A stretch of 64,000 bases of DNA from Micrasema longulum (GCA_022494885.1 JAGVSM010004294.1:1-64000), one strand, 5' to 3'. Shown: positions 1 through 11,495, numbered from the stretch's first letter. The notes: a model not told the origin generated them from the letters alone. Made by a program: numbers and translations.

Positions 1-253
1 GTGACGAATCCAACATATAAGGAAAGAAAATTCATTGTTTATAGGTGTGATAATTCGTAAATTTACTTTTCGAACGTACCTAAACGAATCTCAACAGAAA
101 CGAAAAAATTCTTTGAGAAGGAATATAAAATTACAGACATTTGCAGTAACATTCTTCAATCGGCTTTCGTTTGTACATATGTAGCATGTCTACAGAATTA
201 AAATACGCCACCGGTTAATAGAGTGGCCCATACGAACAAACACCATTATATGA

Positions 254-386
254 TTTTATTTTTATTTTATTTTATTTTATTTTATTTTATTTTATTTTAT
301 TTTATTTTATTTTATTTTATTTTATTTTATTTTATTTTATTTTATTTTATTTTATTTTATTTTATTTTATTTTATTTTATTTTATT
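254..386. repeat. (TTTTA)n pentanucleotide microsatellite
   Basis: About 26 nearly perfect TTTTA units run without interruption, with one extra T near the left edge. This is a simple tandem repeat whose length is probably polymorphic. It ends in a short unique AT-rich stretch. Confidence 0.97.
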
Positions 387-1126
387 GAAATAAACTGAAC
401 TTAGTGCCTTTTACATAAAAGTTGTATATACAATAAAATACATACATGTAAGTGGAATTATATGTAAAATATAGTAATTAAAACAAATTATTACTAAACA
501 GTTATTAACAAATTAAAAAGTTTTAAAAAAATAGGTACACAGTTTAAATATTATTTTACCAGTTATAAAAATATTTAAAAAATAATATATTTGGTCATAT
601 GAATATTTTAAACCTTTAAAAAAAACCAAGAAAGCAAAACATATTTTAAAAAATTAAAACATTTTTGGATAACACTAAACAATATATATATATTTTTTTA
701 ATTACATGTATTATTATTTAAAACTACCATTTAGGTAACTAGTATAAATAGACATATAAATACATGCTATTTGAAAAAATGACAAAGGTAAATATTTTTT
801 ACTTTTAACTTAAATCAAGATGAAAATAAAAAAAACTTTGACAAATAAATTTAAACAATTTTGAAGAACACTAAATGAAAAAAAAAATGTTATTTAGAAC
901 CATTAGGTACTAGCTTCTCCTACCCATGAAATACAGGTGAAGGGCCGTCCTGTATGTACTAAACTTAACATGCGATGAGTCACCAACGTCTCGGTACTTA
1001 TTGCCTAGAGTGTGAAGTTTATTGTTGACTACATTATGATGTTTACAGCAATACAACGGACCCTATAAACTCAAGTCGAGAATAGCAAGCGCAAACCGAA
1101 ACCGTCTGTCACACATTTTTTTTTTA
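387..1126. other. AT-rich stretch without recognisable gene
   Basis: Homopolymer-rich AT sequence with no ORF or repeat family that I recognise. Bases 900-1110 are clearly less AT-rich than their surroundings, but all frames are broken there and no splice-bounded exon is apparent. Confidence 0.5.
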
Positions 1127-1308
1127 TAAAAATAAATATTATCGTTCTTATAATTTACCCAAATATTTCAATTTTTGGTGGCCATTTTTAACGAGTTGTC
1201 AATAACTCACTATTAAAAAATGGATATCAAGTTGGGGAAGAATTGAGTTTGAACCTCGGACCTCTGATCCATGAGTCCGCAACACTAGCCACGGGACCAC
1301 AACCCGAT
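1127..1308 (-). repeat. tRNA-headed SINE, family A
   Basis: Read on the minus strand, the copy starts with a tRNA-like head (GTCCCGTGGCTAGTGTTGCG, then a B-box-like GAGGTCCGAGGTTCAAAC). An internal body with a conserved run AACTTGATATCC follows, and then a tail ending near AAAATAAATATTAT. The same head and body recur near 28.6, 29.0, 35.1, 37.9, 38.1, 43.6 and 47.5 kb, which shows this is a dispersed family rather than a tRNA gene. The acceptor arms do not pair. Confidence 0.8.
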
Positions 1309-2164
1309 TGTTATACATTTGTTGTGAAACTAAAATAAACTAAATAATTATTTGGTTTTTGTCAAAATATTTTTGTCTATTCAACTAATTTAGAAAATTT
1401 TTACAATTCCCATTTTTTTAATAAAAATAAAAACTGTGTCACTTTTAAAAAATGTATCCTTTCGTATTTCCCTCATTATTACAAAATATACTGTAGATAC
1501 TATCTCAAAACACCATTTATGTAAATGTTCATTACTATTCTGCGCTGAAACCGTATTAGGTTTTACAATCTTCACCTCAATTCTATAATTACAAGCGTAT
1601 TTAACTCAACCGTCTATATTAATTCTAGAAATATCCTGCGGTGAATTATATACATTCAAAATTATGGAATTACTATGTGTTTTGAGGGGATTTTGTACGA
1701 TTATTAATATTGTTTTATTTGCTATTGGTAAACATGTATATTAAGCTTAAAATTACACTCCCCTAAGTTTGTTAGCATACTAGAGATGTAAATGTTAAAA
1801 ATTTTCCCTTTCGATCACAACGTCAATGTGAGTATATATAGATTGGTTGTGTATTTAAAGAAGCTTATTTTCAATTATGAATTCATCTTATTTGATATAT
1901 TTTTTACATCATATTATGCCACCATAAATATGAGCCCATTGCAAGTGACAATAACAAACATAGAAAGGATTGAAAATGTTTAACGAATTTTTTTTTAATT
2001 ACTAGATTATAAAAACAATAAAACGCTTTGCACTTACAGCCAATCTGCTTAACAAAATGGATTTTTTACCCTTGAAAATAGACGCACTATATTTGAATTA
2101 TGTTATTTATATAAATTATCAAATAATAAAGTAGACTCTTTTAACCTACTCTCCAAAATTAATC
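1309..2164. other. AT-rich stretch, nothing recognised
   Basis: Only short chance ORFs are present (under 65 codons, AT-driven residue composition). No repeat family seen elsewhere in the window was identified here. Confidence 0.5.
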
Positions 2165-2599
2165 TTAGTATCCCCTTTTGCGTGACAAGAAAAAGGTATT
2201 TATTCCATATGCCAGTCTGTAGCACTAACTTTGCACAACATTCTTTCTTCTATCATTCTTGCTCTAACTATAATGCTTTTTTTTCATCTATTGATATATT
2301 TAACTCGCCCCAAAAATCAATTAAGACTGATTCTGTCTGGCTGCGATACGATCCCACTTGCTATTTTTTGATACTCACACTTACACACACCTGAACACTT
2401 ACTCCCACATACACACAAACACACTTATACTCTTACTCTCATACAAATACACATAAATACACCCTTTTGTTGTACCACAATTTAAATATACGATTTTTAT
2501 TTAGAAACATCGCTGTTCTGTCCTTAAACCGTTTATATTTTTTATGTTGTTATATCATTGTCGACTGTTTGTTTCTGTAAAATAAATCAGTAAATTTTA
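2165..2599 (+). pseudogene. LINE ORF2 C-terminal remnant (Jockey-like) with 3-prime UTR
   Basis: The frame opening at 2182 encodes a stretch containing VCSTNFAQHSFFYHS and SSIDIFN, the pattern of the extreme C-terminus of non-LTR retrotransposon ORF2 (a CRTNF..NSFF block followed by an IDIF block). The reverse-transcriptase domain is missing, so the copy is 5-prime truncated. It continues into a CA-rich 3-prime region and ends near AAAATAAATCAGTAAA. An inverted relative lies at about 42.99-43.29 kb with the same block order. The exact clade is not resolved. Confidence 0.6.
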
Positions 2600-3285
2600 A
2601 AAATGTGCCGGTTGATGCCACCCGTCAATTAATATATGCGTTTGTAGCGTCTAGAGTCGATTATTGTTATGGTATCTATGCAGGTCTACCAATGAATAAA
2701 ATGACTCACCCAGTCTGTTTTAAATGCCGCAGTGAGACTGATTTTCGGAATCTCTAAGTTCAGTCATATCACTCCACTACTTCGGAAATTACACCGGCTA
2801 CGTTTTCCACAGAGGGTGAAATTCAAACTACGGTTGCTTATGAACTCGTATAAGTCATTGCACAACTCTGCTCCGGAATATCTAAGGGAACTTTGTCTTT
2901 TAGATGAACTAGCTGACAGACGTCTAACGCTAAAACCAGCTACATCTACGTCGAGAGGAAAAGTTTGTATACCTCTATGCAAACAGCGCACTAAATTTGG
3001 TGAACGTGTATTTGCGGTCGCCGGTCCTATGGCATGGAATGCTCTCCCAGCAGAAGTGCGAAACTGTGAGAGTGACGTGCTGTTTTGGAAAAATCTTATA
3101 ATCCACTTTTTCTCTAAATCATTTAAATAAATCCGTAGCGTGTGATGACAAAGTCAATTTTCCTTAAATTTCGAATTCAAAAAGGTAAAATTAAATTATT
3201 TTTTTAAAATAATCACTTTGTTAAGCGCCCCTGAGGTATTATATTACGAAAATGGCCCAATGCAAGTTATCCATAATAAAAAAAA
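2600..3285 (+). pseudogene. L2/CR1-like LINE ORF2 C-terminus and 3-prime end
   Basis: The reading AFVASRVDYCYGIYAGLP (about 2640-2695) is the SRVDYCN..L block at the end of a LINE reverse transcriptase. A frameshift near 2700 moves into QSVLNAAVRLIFGISKF, followed by a C-terminal part with FGERVFAVAGPMAWNALPAE and a stop at 3128. The 3-prime UTR ends with GCGCCCCTGAGGTATTATAT, an ACGAAAATGG box, then TTATCCATAATAAA. Related 3-prime ends occur near 37.2, 51.7, 33.1 and 34.0 kb. The frameshift and truncation make this a dead copy. Confidence 0.85.
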
Positions 3286-3365
3286 TAGGGCTTTAACGTG
3301 ACAAGCTTTAAATTTAAATTTAAGAGTTTCATAGTTTGATAAGACAAATATGTAGGTTTTCTAAA

Positions 3366-3755
3366 TAAAACGATGCATGATAAGTGCACAAATGTCGAGA
3401 TCCGTGAACTGTGTGAGGCTGAGATATGCATTATCGACAGAATCAAGAAAGGGGTGCTGCGTTGGTTTGGACATGTAGAGCGAATGGACAACGAAAGAAC
3501 GGCTAAAAGGATCTACGATTCGAATGTTGATTGATGCAGACAACAAGGAAGACCGAGAAAGACATGGCACGATCAAGTCCATCAAATACTTAAAGATGGT
3601 CATGTCAAAAGTAGAAATAATCGGCGTGCGTGCATGAGAAGATGTATCAATGTAGAGGAAGCGAGGTCTGTTTGCAAAGACAGAGTGATATAGCGTTCTA
3701 TCCTCTCTGCCTACCCCTATGGAGGAACGGCGTGATGGTTTGTTTGTTTACTAAA
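3366..3755 (+). pseudogene. RTE-like LINE ORF2 C-terminal remnant
   Basis: One frame reads TNVEIRELCEAEICIIDRIK followed by LRWFGHVERMDNE. After a frameshift near 3530, it continues as GRPRKTWHDQVHQILK and RACMRRCINVEEARSVCKD. This is the characteristic tail (LRWFGHVERM, GRPRKTW, CMxVEEAR) of a widespread non-LTR ORF2. The 3-prime end is GAACGGCGTGATGGTTTGTT. Related copies lie at 17.77-18.48, 22.1-22.6, 27.8 and 61.8 kb. No catalytic reverse-transcriptase part is left. Confidence 0.85.
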
Positions 3756-5815
3756 TATGTATCTATTAAACTGTTTTTTTTTAGTATCGATTACATTATG
3801 CTTTACAGATAAAGAAAAATATAGAATACTACCTGCATAAACGTAAGTAGGTACATATTTCAATTTTAAAAAAAAATTATAACAGTTTCAGGAAAAAAGT
3901 TGAACTTCACGGCAGATAAGTGTAAGTAAGTAAAATTAAAAAAATTAAAATGATTTTTACAGCAGTTAATTTAATTTTTTCCCAAAAAAATAAGTTCATT
4001 TAAAAACTGATAATGGAAAAAGAAACATGACAATTTTTCCACACTCGTTTCCGAGCCGGTGTAGTCTGACAATTGGAGAATTTATGAAATACATTATATT
4101 ACATTTAATTTCATCATTCTGTAATCGGTAGGTATAATCAGGAACCGCTTTTTCCTAGTTCTTTACGTACAATAAATCGTTGTTAATTAGAATTATCAAA
4201 TAAGTTCATTAAAAAAAAGCCAATAGAGTTAAAACGTTGAATACAAAATTTTAACTATTTTGTCAGTTCATTTACTTCAATTGCATTGGGCTCATTTTAC
4301 ACCTGTGGTTTTTATCGTAATGTTCTAAATCATATCCAAAAGGATTTCAAGCGGTCAAATTTTTAAACTACATATACGCTGAACATAGTTCATACGAGTA
4401 AAGAAGTCAGAAGAAATAATGATGGACCAACAAATTCCATAGTCAATCATACGTTCAAAATTAGTTTTATCTCACTCTTGCCTCAGCTGTATTGATGCCA
4501 CGAAGAGATATGATAAATTTTCAACCAATCCCAGGCGCATCTCTAAGATCACTTCTAAATTGTCGAAAGGAAATCAGGTTTAAGAATGAGTGAGACATCA
4601 ATCTTAACTTACAATCTTGAACTTATTTTCGGATTAAAACGCCACTGCGTAAAAAACTTAATCACCACCTCACAAAAAAAAACAAATACATTTAAAGAAT
4701 AATAAACAACAATCAAGTTAAAACATTGCCTTTTCGACTCAACATCCTGCTGTATAGATGATTGATCTCTTATAATCCCAGGCATACAGAAGCCGAAAAA
4801 TTAAATAAGTAACAAATCTCAACCACGTTACAAAAAACATCGCTTGTTAATATGCAAATGAGTTTAACACTCCCGCGTCAATCTGACTTTTTGGCTCTTC
4901 GTCTTACTTTTTTCGGTGATTTATCCTTCTTAATATAGAATCATTCGGAAGCTTCTAGAGTTCCTTACAAGCATTTGATTAAATGAGTTGGAAAATAATT
5001 TTGTAATAAAAACATCATGGTTCGTTTATTTCGTGTTACAAATGAAAATTCTGACACTAATTCTTCTCAATAGAAGGATTACAATTGATGCGTGTGTTTG
5101 TTTTTATTTTATTTTATTTATTTATATGTGTAAATCAGTGTGGGACCCGGGATGGTTCCAAACGAGTTCTGAAGATCATTTATCAAATACGTGTTATCTT
5201 ACATCTTAAAGTTGGTTAGCCGTTAACTTATAAATAAAATAGGATTAATTTTGATGTCTTTAAAGTATTTACGATGCTTTGAATTTTTAACAAAGCGGCC
5301 AGTTTTATTGATATATTTTAAAACAAATAACATTAAAAAAATAGAATTCATGATTTGTTTGTTTTAGAATACAACTTTAAAATTTTAATTTGGAGATAAA
5401 AAGTGTAAAATGTGAAAATCGTAAACGATATAACATCTTGGTATAAAATATAAATGACTAAAAGCCAGTTGAACCAACAATTTTTACTTCAATATTGTTT
5501 TATAAATAATTGTGATGTTTTGCCTAAACGTACAAAATATGATTTTATCTTTTTTTTTAACTATCACTTTTCATGGCAACTGATCCTTAAAAGTAAAAAA
5601 TGTGTATTTATTTATATTATAATGGTTACATTTTCGTCAAAATGAGCAAAATGGACTGCTTTGTCCTTCATGCAACTATATATTTTTTTAACTTTACTTT
5701 TTTTGAAACTACTAGTACTTATTTGGGAGTACGAGACAAGGTCTAGAAGTACCATACAAACTTTTTGTGGGCTAAATTGTACAGTTTTAGTACAAATAAA
5801 TAAAATTTATATTAA
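3756..5815. other. Long AT-rich stretch, no gene recognised
   Basis: No splice-bounded exon, known element or long ORF is visible. Near 4948-4960 the sequence GAAGCTTCTAGAG matches an alternating GAA/TTC heat-shock-element pattern, but it stands alone without a promoter nearby. The rest is AT-rich with short chance ORFs. Confidence 0.4.
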
Positions 5816-6125
5816 AAAATGGATAGTGGAGGTGGGTTGCGCGCGGATCGATGAGTGGATCAAGCCAAATAGGCAAAAATTTGTGTACTGTTTATGAAAT
5901 TTGGTCTACAGTTCTATATACATTGGTTATGTTTTTATGATTATTTTAGTTTATATTGCTTATTTTGTTAATGAAAATTAGGTTAATTACGTTTTTATTT
6001 TATTATTATGTTAACTTTGTTAAATAATTAATGTAAAGCATGTTTTCATTGTTGTAAAATTTTTCTCGGCACGGGATACCCCAGTGAGGGAAAATTATTC
6101 TGTATCAAAAAAAGAATAAAAACAT
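5816..6125 (+). repeat. LINE 3-prime terminal fragment (family shared with 17.9-18.2 kb)
   Basis: A short coding tail (EVGCARIDEWIKPNRQKF) is followed by a stop and an AT-rich 3-prime UTR. The end includes GGGATACCCCAGTGAGGG and an AATAAA-type tail (GTAAAAGTATAAATAAATAA). The same sequence occurs in reverse orientation at 17905-18220, where it interrupts another LINE. The tail form suggests the 3-prime end of a non-LTR element. No reverse-transcriptase motif is present, so the class is inferred. Confidence 0.65.
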
Positions 6126-6300
6126 TGTAAAAGTATAAATAAATAAAATGTTGTTAGTAATTTATATTTGATACCGTGTTCATAAGAAGAAACTTTATGG
6201 TTTTGAACGATATTATAACTGCCAATTTTCATATAATAGACTTTCATTAAAATAATTAAAAAATTTCGTCTAGAACTTAACTGTTAATTTCATGCTTATA

Positions 6301-6649
6301 TGGGGACCAGAGAGTGAGGGACGAGAATGTGTTGTTGTCTATGCGCGCAGTACCCAGTGGACCTTTATAAGACCACGCAACACGTCACTCGCCTTTTCTG
6401 ACGCCACCAGCATTCCGATCTACTACATAGTATCTTTGTTTTATTTCTGAAACCACGGCATTTCATCACGTCGGGGTCACCAGTTTGCAGAGTAGTGTTG
6501 ACTTCAGTTTGTGATTTATGTAAAAATAGTAATAATTGAATTTAACTTCACGGAATGAGTAAATAAACAATTGGGGTTGGGGCAATATAGGTTCATTTTG
6601 CACTGTGCGCATAGACAACACATTCTCGTCCTTCACTCTCTGGTCCCCA
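6301..6649. mobile_element. MITE with about 50-bp terminal inverted repeats
   Basis: The left end (6301-6350) starts TGGGGACCAGAGAGTGAGGG. The right end (6601-6649), read in reverse, starts TGGGGACCAGAGAGTGAAGG. The arms match almost throughout apart from a 3-bp TTG insertion on the left. The 349-bp unit has no coding capacity, as expected of a non-autonomous DNA transposon. High arm identity suggests it is relatively young. I could not identify a clear target-site duplication, so the superfamily is unassigned. Confidence 0.85.
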
Positions 6650-6784
6650 CACAAATATCCTCGTGTCTTTATGTATAATTATATTATAATCTTTTATTGT
6701 ATTTTTTTTATTGGACACACTTAAAATATTGTAACTAAATATACTGATCCAAGAATAGGTATAAAAACGGGAAAATTGTTTTCA

Positions 6785-7150
6785 GGCTTTGCCTGGTATG
6801 TAAATTAATCAGATGAATCTCTTCACAACAATCAAGGTTTCAGCTTTTTTACTTCACCGAAACCAACAGATCAAAAAATCGAAGAATAGATGTTCAAACA
6901 TATATAAAATGGCAAATGTTACACATCGTGTAAAGTGACCACTTAAACCAGCCAATAACAGGTTATAAACCTCTTAAATGCCTGAACATATTCTCCATAT
7001 ACTTCCATATTTCCTTTCGGTGAACTAATCTAACACATGTTTGTGTCATCGACTATGGACTATGAACCCCACAATCTTAATAACTCCCTAGGGGGTGAAA
7101 TCCAGTATTTTGTCTACAAACATTTGGACAAACTCAAAATATAATATGTA
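6785..7150 (-). repeat. Interspersed repeat family R, near full-length copy
   Basis: On the minus strand it runs from a TTTTGAGTTTGTCCAAATG head through a central GGTTTAAGTGGTCACTTTAC block to a TGAAACCTTGATTG and GGCAAAGCCTGAAA end. At least a dozen copies or pieces occur in this window, mostly between 38 and 63 kb. It has no ORF, and its transposition class is unknown to me. Confidence 0.8.
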
Positions 7151-7239
7151 TACAAGTATGTTTACTTTGTAAGAAATTAAATCACACCTCAAGCATACAC
7201 CGAGCAATGCAATCTTGGCTAATCTCCACTCGATTTTTT

Positions 7240-7335
7240 TAGGATTATTTCCAAGAGTATTCATCGAGTCGAAGACACTTGATCAGGGTTGCGGTTCTAT
7301 TTTTCACAAATTACTGTATTATTTATTTCTCTGAG
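7240..7335 (-). repeat. SINE-B 5-prime module fragment
   Basis: The minus strand carries the module GAATACTCTTGG with a GATGAATAC and TCGACTCGATG-like core and a GTGAAAAATAGAACCGC block. The same block stands just before the tRNA-like head at 8.2, 23.8 and 24.7 kb. Here the head is missing. Confidence 0.5.
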
Positions 7336-8039
7336 ACACGGATAAATTCTTATTCTTTGAATCGAAATTCACTTCGTAATACTTCATTATTTTTTTTTAT
7401 GACGATAAAACTTTTTTATTCGTGTTACAAAATATTAACTCTTTTATAATAACACCACTACAGTTTCGAGAAAGTACTCCTCCCATCGATGGGTAATGTT
7501 AAACTAATATAGTTAATACAGAATATTGTTTGTGAAAAATAATAAAAATTGTATAAAACTAGTAACGAAGTTTTATTTTCAAAATAATTCACAGATTTAT
7601 TCATTCATGGCAGTGAAAAGTAATGAAAATAAATAAGTAAATACGTTTTTCCTTTATTTCAAATGCGTATTTAAGTGCATTTGAACGTAATGAAATTTCA
7701 TACGGTTTCGAATTTCGATAGGTTAGCCGGCGAACAGCGTAACTAATCATATTTCAAATAATTACTTATAGTACATCGAATTCTGAGAAAAAATCCTATT
7801 CACGAGATCGTGTCAGTCAGTGATTGAGAAGATACATTTCCTTTAGATATTAATAATAATCCGACATCGCTATGGAAGTACCGATCTTATGAAGATATCC
7901 GACGCCACGGAGAAAAAAGTACATAAAAAGTCAAACGAAACGGTTACAAAGTAATTGTCTGGGATTTTTTACGTATGCAGTGTCGGTCACTTTTTTACAC
8001 TTTTGAAATTGGCGTTACCTATGCCTCTGTTTAAACCCA

Positions 8040-8275
8040 CGAAGTCAAAAAAAGTGTGAAGTTATTTCTGTATCCAGGCGGATGAAGAAAAAAGTTTTAA
8101 ATGTGAAATAGAACCAGAACCTTGGACGAGTGCTTTCGACTCCATGGCTCTCAGCTGAAAATTCTGAAAAAAAGAAATCGAATGGAGATAAGTCCGCCTT
8201 GTAGTGTAGTGGTTGGCGCATTCACCCGCCATGCTTGGGGTCCCCTCGGGTCACATTTTTAAATTTGATTTTTAT
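8040..8275 (+). repeat. Composite SINE-B: 5-prime module plus tRNA-like head
   Basis: The 5-prime module (GAAATAGAACCAGAACC, then GACGAGTGCTTTCGACTC) is followed by an AAATCGAATGGAGATAAG linker and a tRNA-like head (GTCCGCCTTGTAGTGTAGTG with a later GGGTCCCCTCGGGTCA B-box-like part). The order module-linker-head is the same in the inverted copies near 23.8 and 46.2 kb, so the 5-prime module belongs to the element. The 3-prime body is absent; from 8276 an unrelated repeat starts. Confidence 0.65.
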
Positions 8276-8420
8276 TTATTTATTTACATACATTAGTTTA
8301 TCGCACATTATTTGAGACATGAGTCCCAACTCCATGGGACTAAAAGTCCTGTGTTGAGATGGGACGAGCAATTAGTTGACACAGACACATGAGCATATAT
8401 TATAGAAATAAAAGACGAGT
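8276..8420 (+). repeat. Small repeat shared with 33.29 kb
   Basis: The run GAGTCCCAACTCCATGGGAC at about 8322 recurs in near-identical form at about 33310 (AAGTCCCAACTCCATGGAAC), in both cases after TTTGAGAC or ATTGAGATG. The function is unknown, and only this short block aligns by eye. Confidence 0.45.
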
Positions 8421-8872
8421 TATACTTTGATACACAAATGTGGAATATCCAGTGACTGGTATTGCTTTTGTGACATCTTCGAGACTGGTATCTTTATTAA
8501 GAAATTCAATGTATTTATACAAAACAGAGGTAAGGATAGAGAATTCAAAATTATTTGATGGCAAATTAAACTAAATTATTTTTGTCTTAAGGATCATTAA
8601 CAAAGTGTTTCAGGTTAACTAATGAGTTGATAATGAGTTTTTATGTATTTTGTTATCAGCGCTATGATTTTTTAAATTTTAAAGTGTGTTTGAAATTACT
8701 CCGCGTGTGACGTCTCAAGTTCTCTTCTCCTTCTTATCGATGAGTTCTGCTAATTGGTCAGATGACTTACCGTAAACCGAAAATCTATTACAACTCGGAT
8801 CGATTAATTTGGAAGAACTTGTGATATCTTTCAAAGTAGTTTGTTTGTAATAAAATTATTTTTATTGTGCTA

Positions 8873-8938
8873 GTCATACATTTTCAAGATACTTTCCAGT
8901 ACAATTGAATGCTCTAATCTTTACCACGGGCAACAATA
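8873..8938 (+). repeat. Direct repeat, copy 1 (partner at 9437)
   Basis: About 65 bp starting TCATACATTTTCAAGATACT and including GAATGCTCTAATCTTTACC recur 564 bp downstream. A TGTGACGTCTCAAG or TGTGACGTTTCAACG motif precedes each, so the duplicated unit may be longer. No coding potential. Confidence 0.6.
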
Positions 8939-9436
8939 CTTTTTTATATCTATTTTTCCATTTTTTTGTTATCAATGTTTAAAATGTATATTTTAGAACC
9001 AAAATTTATTTACAAGCAATTAAAATAGATCAAGTCAAAGAAGGAATCGTGTGTTAGAAATACCACATTGTAAAACGAGGCTTGCACAGAGACATGCATA
9101 TTTTCTAGACCCAAACGTTTTTAATTATTTTTTTACTGATAATATTTCATTGATTCCAAACATTCAAAATTTTCCTTCTTTTAAAAAACACGCACTATCC
9201 TGGATTTAAACTAAAGATATGAACTCTTTTTTTCTATGATATATTTTGTTAACTATTTTTACTATTAATATGTATTTCATTGCTATGTAATTATGCTTAT
9301 TTTGTTTAATACTTTGTTTAACCTCCTATGTTTATTGTATTTTTTTGTTTGTTTTAAAGATGGCTGAACTTCCTCATTACTGGTAATTTACCTGAACCTG
9401 TGACGTTTCAACGAAGTTCATTTTTACTATTTTTTT

Positions 9437-9502
9437 CATACATTTTCGAGATACTTCGCCGTTCAATGAAATGCTCTAATTTTTACCGCGTTTAAGAAAA
9501 CA
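9437..9502 (+). repeat. Direct repeat, copy 2 (partner at 8873)
   Basis: Second copy (TCATACATTTTCGAGATACT, later GAAATGCTCTAATTTTTACC), diverged by several substitutions from the first. Probably an old local duplication or two copies of an unrecognised dispersed repeat. Confidence 0.6.
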
Positions 9503-9769
9503 TCTTTAATGTACAGTCTCCCGTAGCACTGAACTTCCTCATTGAGAAGATCTGTGAAGAAAGTACGAAATAAAAAAACCAATAGTTCTGACATAAAACG
9601 TGATCTCGATTGGTTCTGTTATAAAAAAGATCGTTTTATTGTATCAATCCAATCGTGGGAACATTTATCTAATACAAACTACCAGTAAAATAAGTGTAAA
9701 AATAAGCGTACATTTTGTGTACTCAGGTACGCAATCTTGATTGGGTTGGTAGTATTAGTAACTTTTTAC

Positions 9770-9835
9770 AGTTTTATATCTACAAACCATAAACCTAGAC
9801 GAGTGTTTTCGACTCGATGGATACTTTCCATTTTC
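9770..9835 (+). repeat. SINE-B 5-prime module fragment
   Basis: Contains AAACCTAGACGAGTGTTTTC followed by GACTCGATGGATACT, matching the module at 8110-8150. It ends in an AT-rich T-tract without the tRNA-like head. Confidence 0.45.
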
Positions 9836-10688
9836 AATTTTTTAATTTTTTTTATTATTTGCATACAATACTTTTTTTTTTGAAAACATTTTTTTTTTAC
9901 AGGACTCACCAAGCCAATTAATATGGCTTGTCGGTAAAGATCCTTTACATGCAAACATATGCTAACACTACATAGTTGTAAAATAATAATTACTACTAAC
10001 TTAAATATAAGAGCAAAAAAAATATACAAATAAATTATGTTTTAAAATAATATTTAGAAAAATGCTAAAAGTGTATGCTATCACAATTATAAGATAAAAA
10101 GTAAATATAAAACCAGAATACGAAAATTTAAAACAGAAGTGTACAAATTAAAAGGCACAAAGCCTTTATTAACTCTTGTGTGGCTGTGATGTCACACTAG
10201 TCTACATGGGACACAAGACTTGATATATCTCTCTTATTTTTTAAGAATTTGAATTCGTATTTTTTTAAATCTTCAAATGGATATTTTCACACCCGATTTA
10301 GAAAGTGAAATTTGTAAAACTATGCTAAATGTTAATACAACAAATATTTATCCTTTCTACACGAAGAATGAATGTCCGTTAGTTCAGCAACACGTTTATA
10401 CAGATACCTTATACATGAGAGAGAACGAAGATAAAAGTCATAACAAGGAAGACAGAGACGCTGTTCGGCAGCGGGTGTTGTCTTAAACAGATTGAGTCCT
10501 CAGTCAGTGATGGGGGACGCACGCGCGTAATATGAGCAGCGTATTTGTAATTTTTAATTTATTTTGATGTAACAGGACTAAATGATATGTTTATTTGCAT
10601 AAATTATGAAAACATGAATTATTAAACAGAATGTCTACATGTTTTTTTTTTCAAATGTCTGATTTTTAGAATATTCCGTCTTTTACTA
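9836..10688. other. AT-rich stretch with one 69-codon ORF
   Basis: The ORF at 10277-10486 (+) has a less AT-driven residue mix than most chance ORFs here (charged C-terminal part ENEDKSHNKEDRDAVRQR). I see no domain, promoter or splice signal that would support it. The remaining bases carry no recognised element. Confidence 0.3.
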
Positions 10689-10689
10689 G

Positions 10690-10755
10690 TGGTAACATGA
10701 TGTTACATCACCGCGCGCAAAGGGATTATTCACCACAGTCTTTTAAGAGTTAAAA
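10690..10755 (+). repeat. 60-bp repeat with GTAACAT/ATGTTAC palindrome, copy 1
   Basis: The block ACATCACCGCGCGCAAAGGG followed by ATTATTCACCACAGT and TTTTAAGAGTTAAA recurs at 12393-12450. Copy 1 is preceded by a 15-bp palindrome GTAACATGATGTTAC. It abuts the SINE copy at 10767. Confidence 0.6.
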
Positions 10756-10766
10756 AAACCTTATTT

Positions 10767-11036
10767 CTTTCAATATCAACATTATTCCCTTTCCGCACCT
10801 AATGGTGCATAGGGCACTGCATTGGTACACCAACTGCAGCGTATCTTAAACATTTTCGTTACATGAAAGTAAGATGACCGGTCTTACGCTTCAGGTACCA
10901 GTCCAGGGACTACGAAATGTTCCAGTGTGAAAACACCCCTTAAAATAAATATTTCATATCAACCATGTCGGGAATCGAACTCGAGACCTCTTGCATGGTA
11001 GGCAAATCCGCTGACTATTACACCACGAGACCGACA
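10767..11036 (-). repeat. SINE-B, most complete head-to-tail copy
   Basis: On the minus strand the element starts with a tRNA-like head (GTCTCGTGGTGTAATAGTCA, B-box-like GAGTTCGATTCCCGAC). A body with GAACATTTCGTAGTCCCTGG and ACCTGAAGCGTAAGACCGGT follows. The 3-prime module reads GATACGCTGCAGTTGGTGTA then GCACCATTAGGTGCGG, ending in AATAATG-type repeats. The head retains A- and B-box-like sequences, as in RNA polymerase III transcribed SINEs. Dispersed copies and absence of acceptor pairing argue against a tRNA gene. Confidence 0.85.
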
Positions 11037-11039
11037 ATT

Positions 11040-11230
11040 TTTTATTTCTTTACATATCTATATTAATATCTATATCTATATCTTTATCTATTTCCATATC
11101 TTTATCCATATCTATATCTTTACCCGTACATGCACACATACATATCCAGACACACATATATACACATACATATATATGAACATATATATACGCATATATA
11201 AATATCCATGTCTATATTAAATATTTATAT
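11040..11230. repeat. Degenerate TATC/CATA microsatellite region
   Basis: Imperfect TATCTATA units on the left grade into CACATA/TATACA units on the right. Simple-sequence DNA next to the SINE head. Confidence 0.8.
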
Positions 11231-11495
11231 TCCTGCCCTGTATATATTTATATTTACAAATATTCAATTTTATTTCAATATAAACTCCTGATTGAATAGC
11301 CAGTCTTTTATTTCGCCCTTGTCGCTTTTGGTGGTACCATTTCTTAGATTGTATGGTAACAAATTAAACACAACTGGATCCACATATTTGAAAAAATAAT
11401 TAATTAATTTATTTGGTAATGTATCCAAAATAAAACAAATTTATTGGATTATAATTCTATTGAATTTTTTATAAAATATACAAAGGGTACATTGT

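Noticed and set aside
4948..4960. Heat-shock element GAAGCTTCTAGAG
   Set aside because: A single three-unit match without promoter or gene nearby; expected by chance at this length scale.
10277..10486. 69-codon ORF with charged C-terminus as a small protein gene
   Set aside because: The residue mix is better than background, but there is no promoter, polyadenylation or homology evidence.
10970..11036. tRNA gene on the minus strand
   Set aside because: Same reasoning: the sequence continues into a SINE body shared with several other loci.
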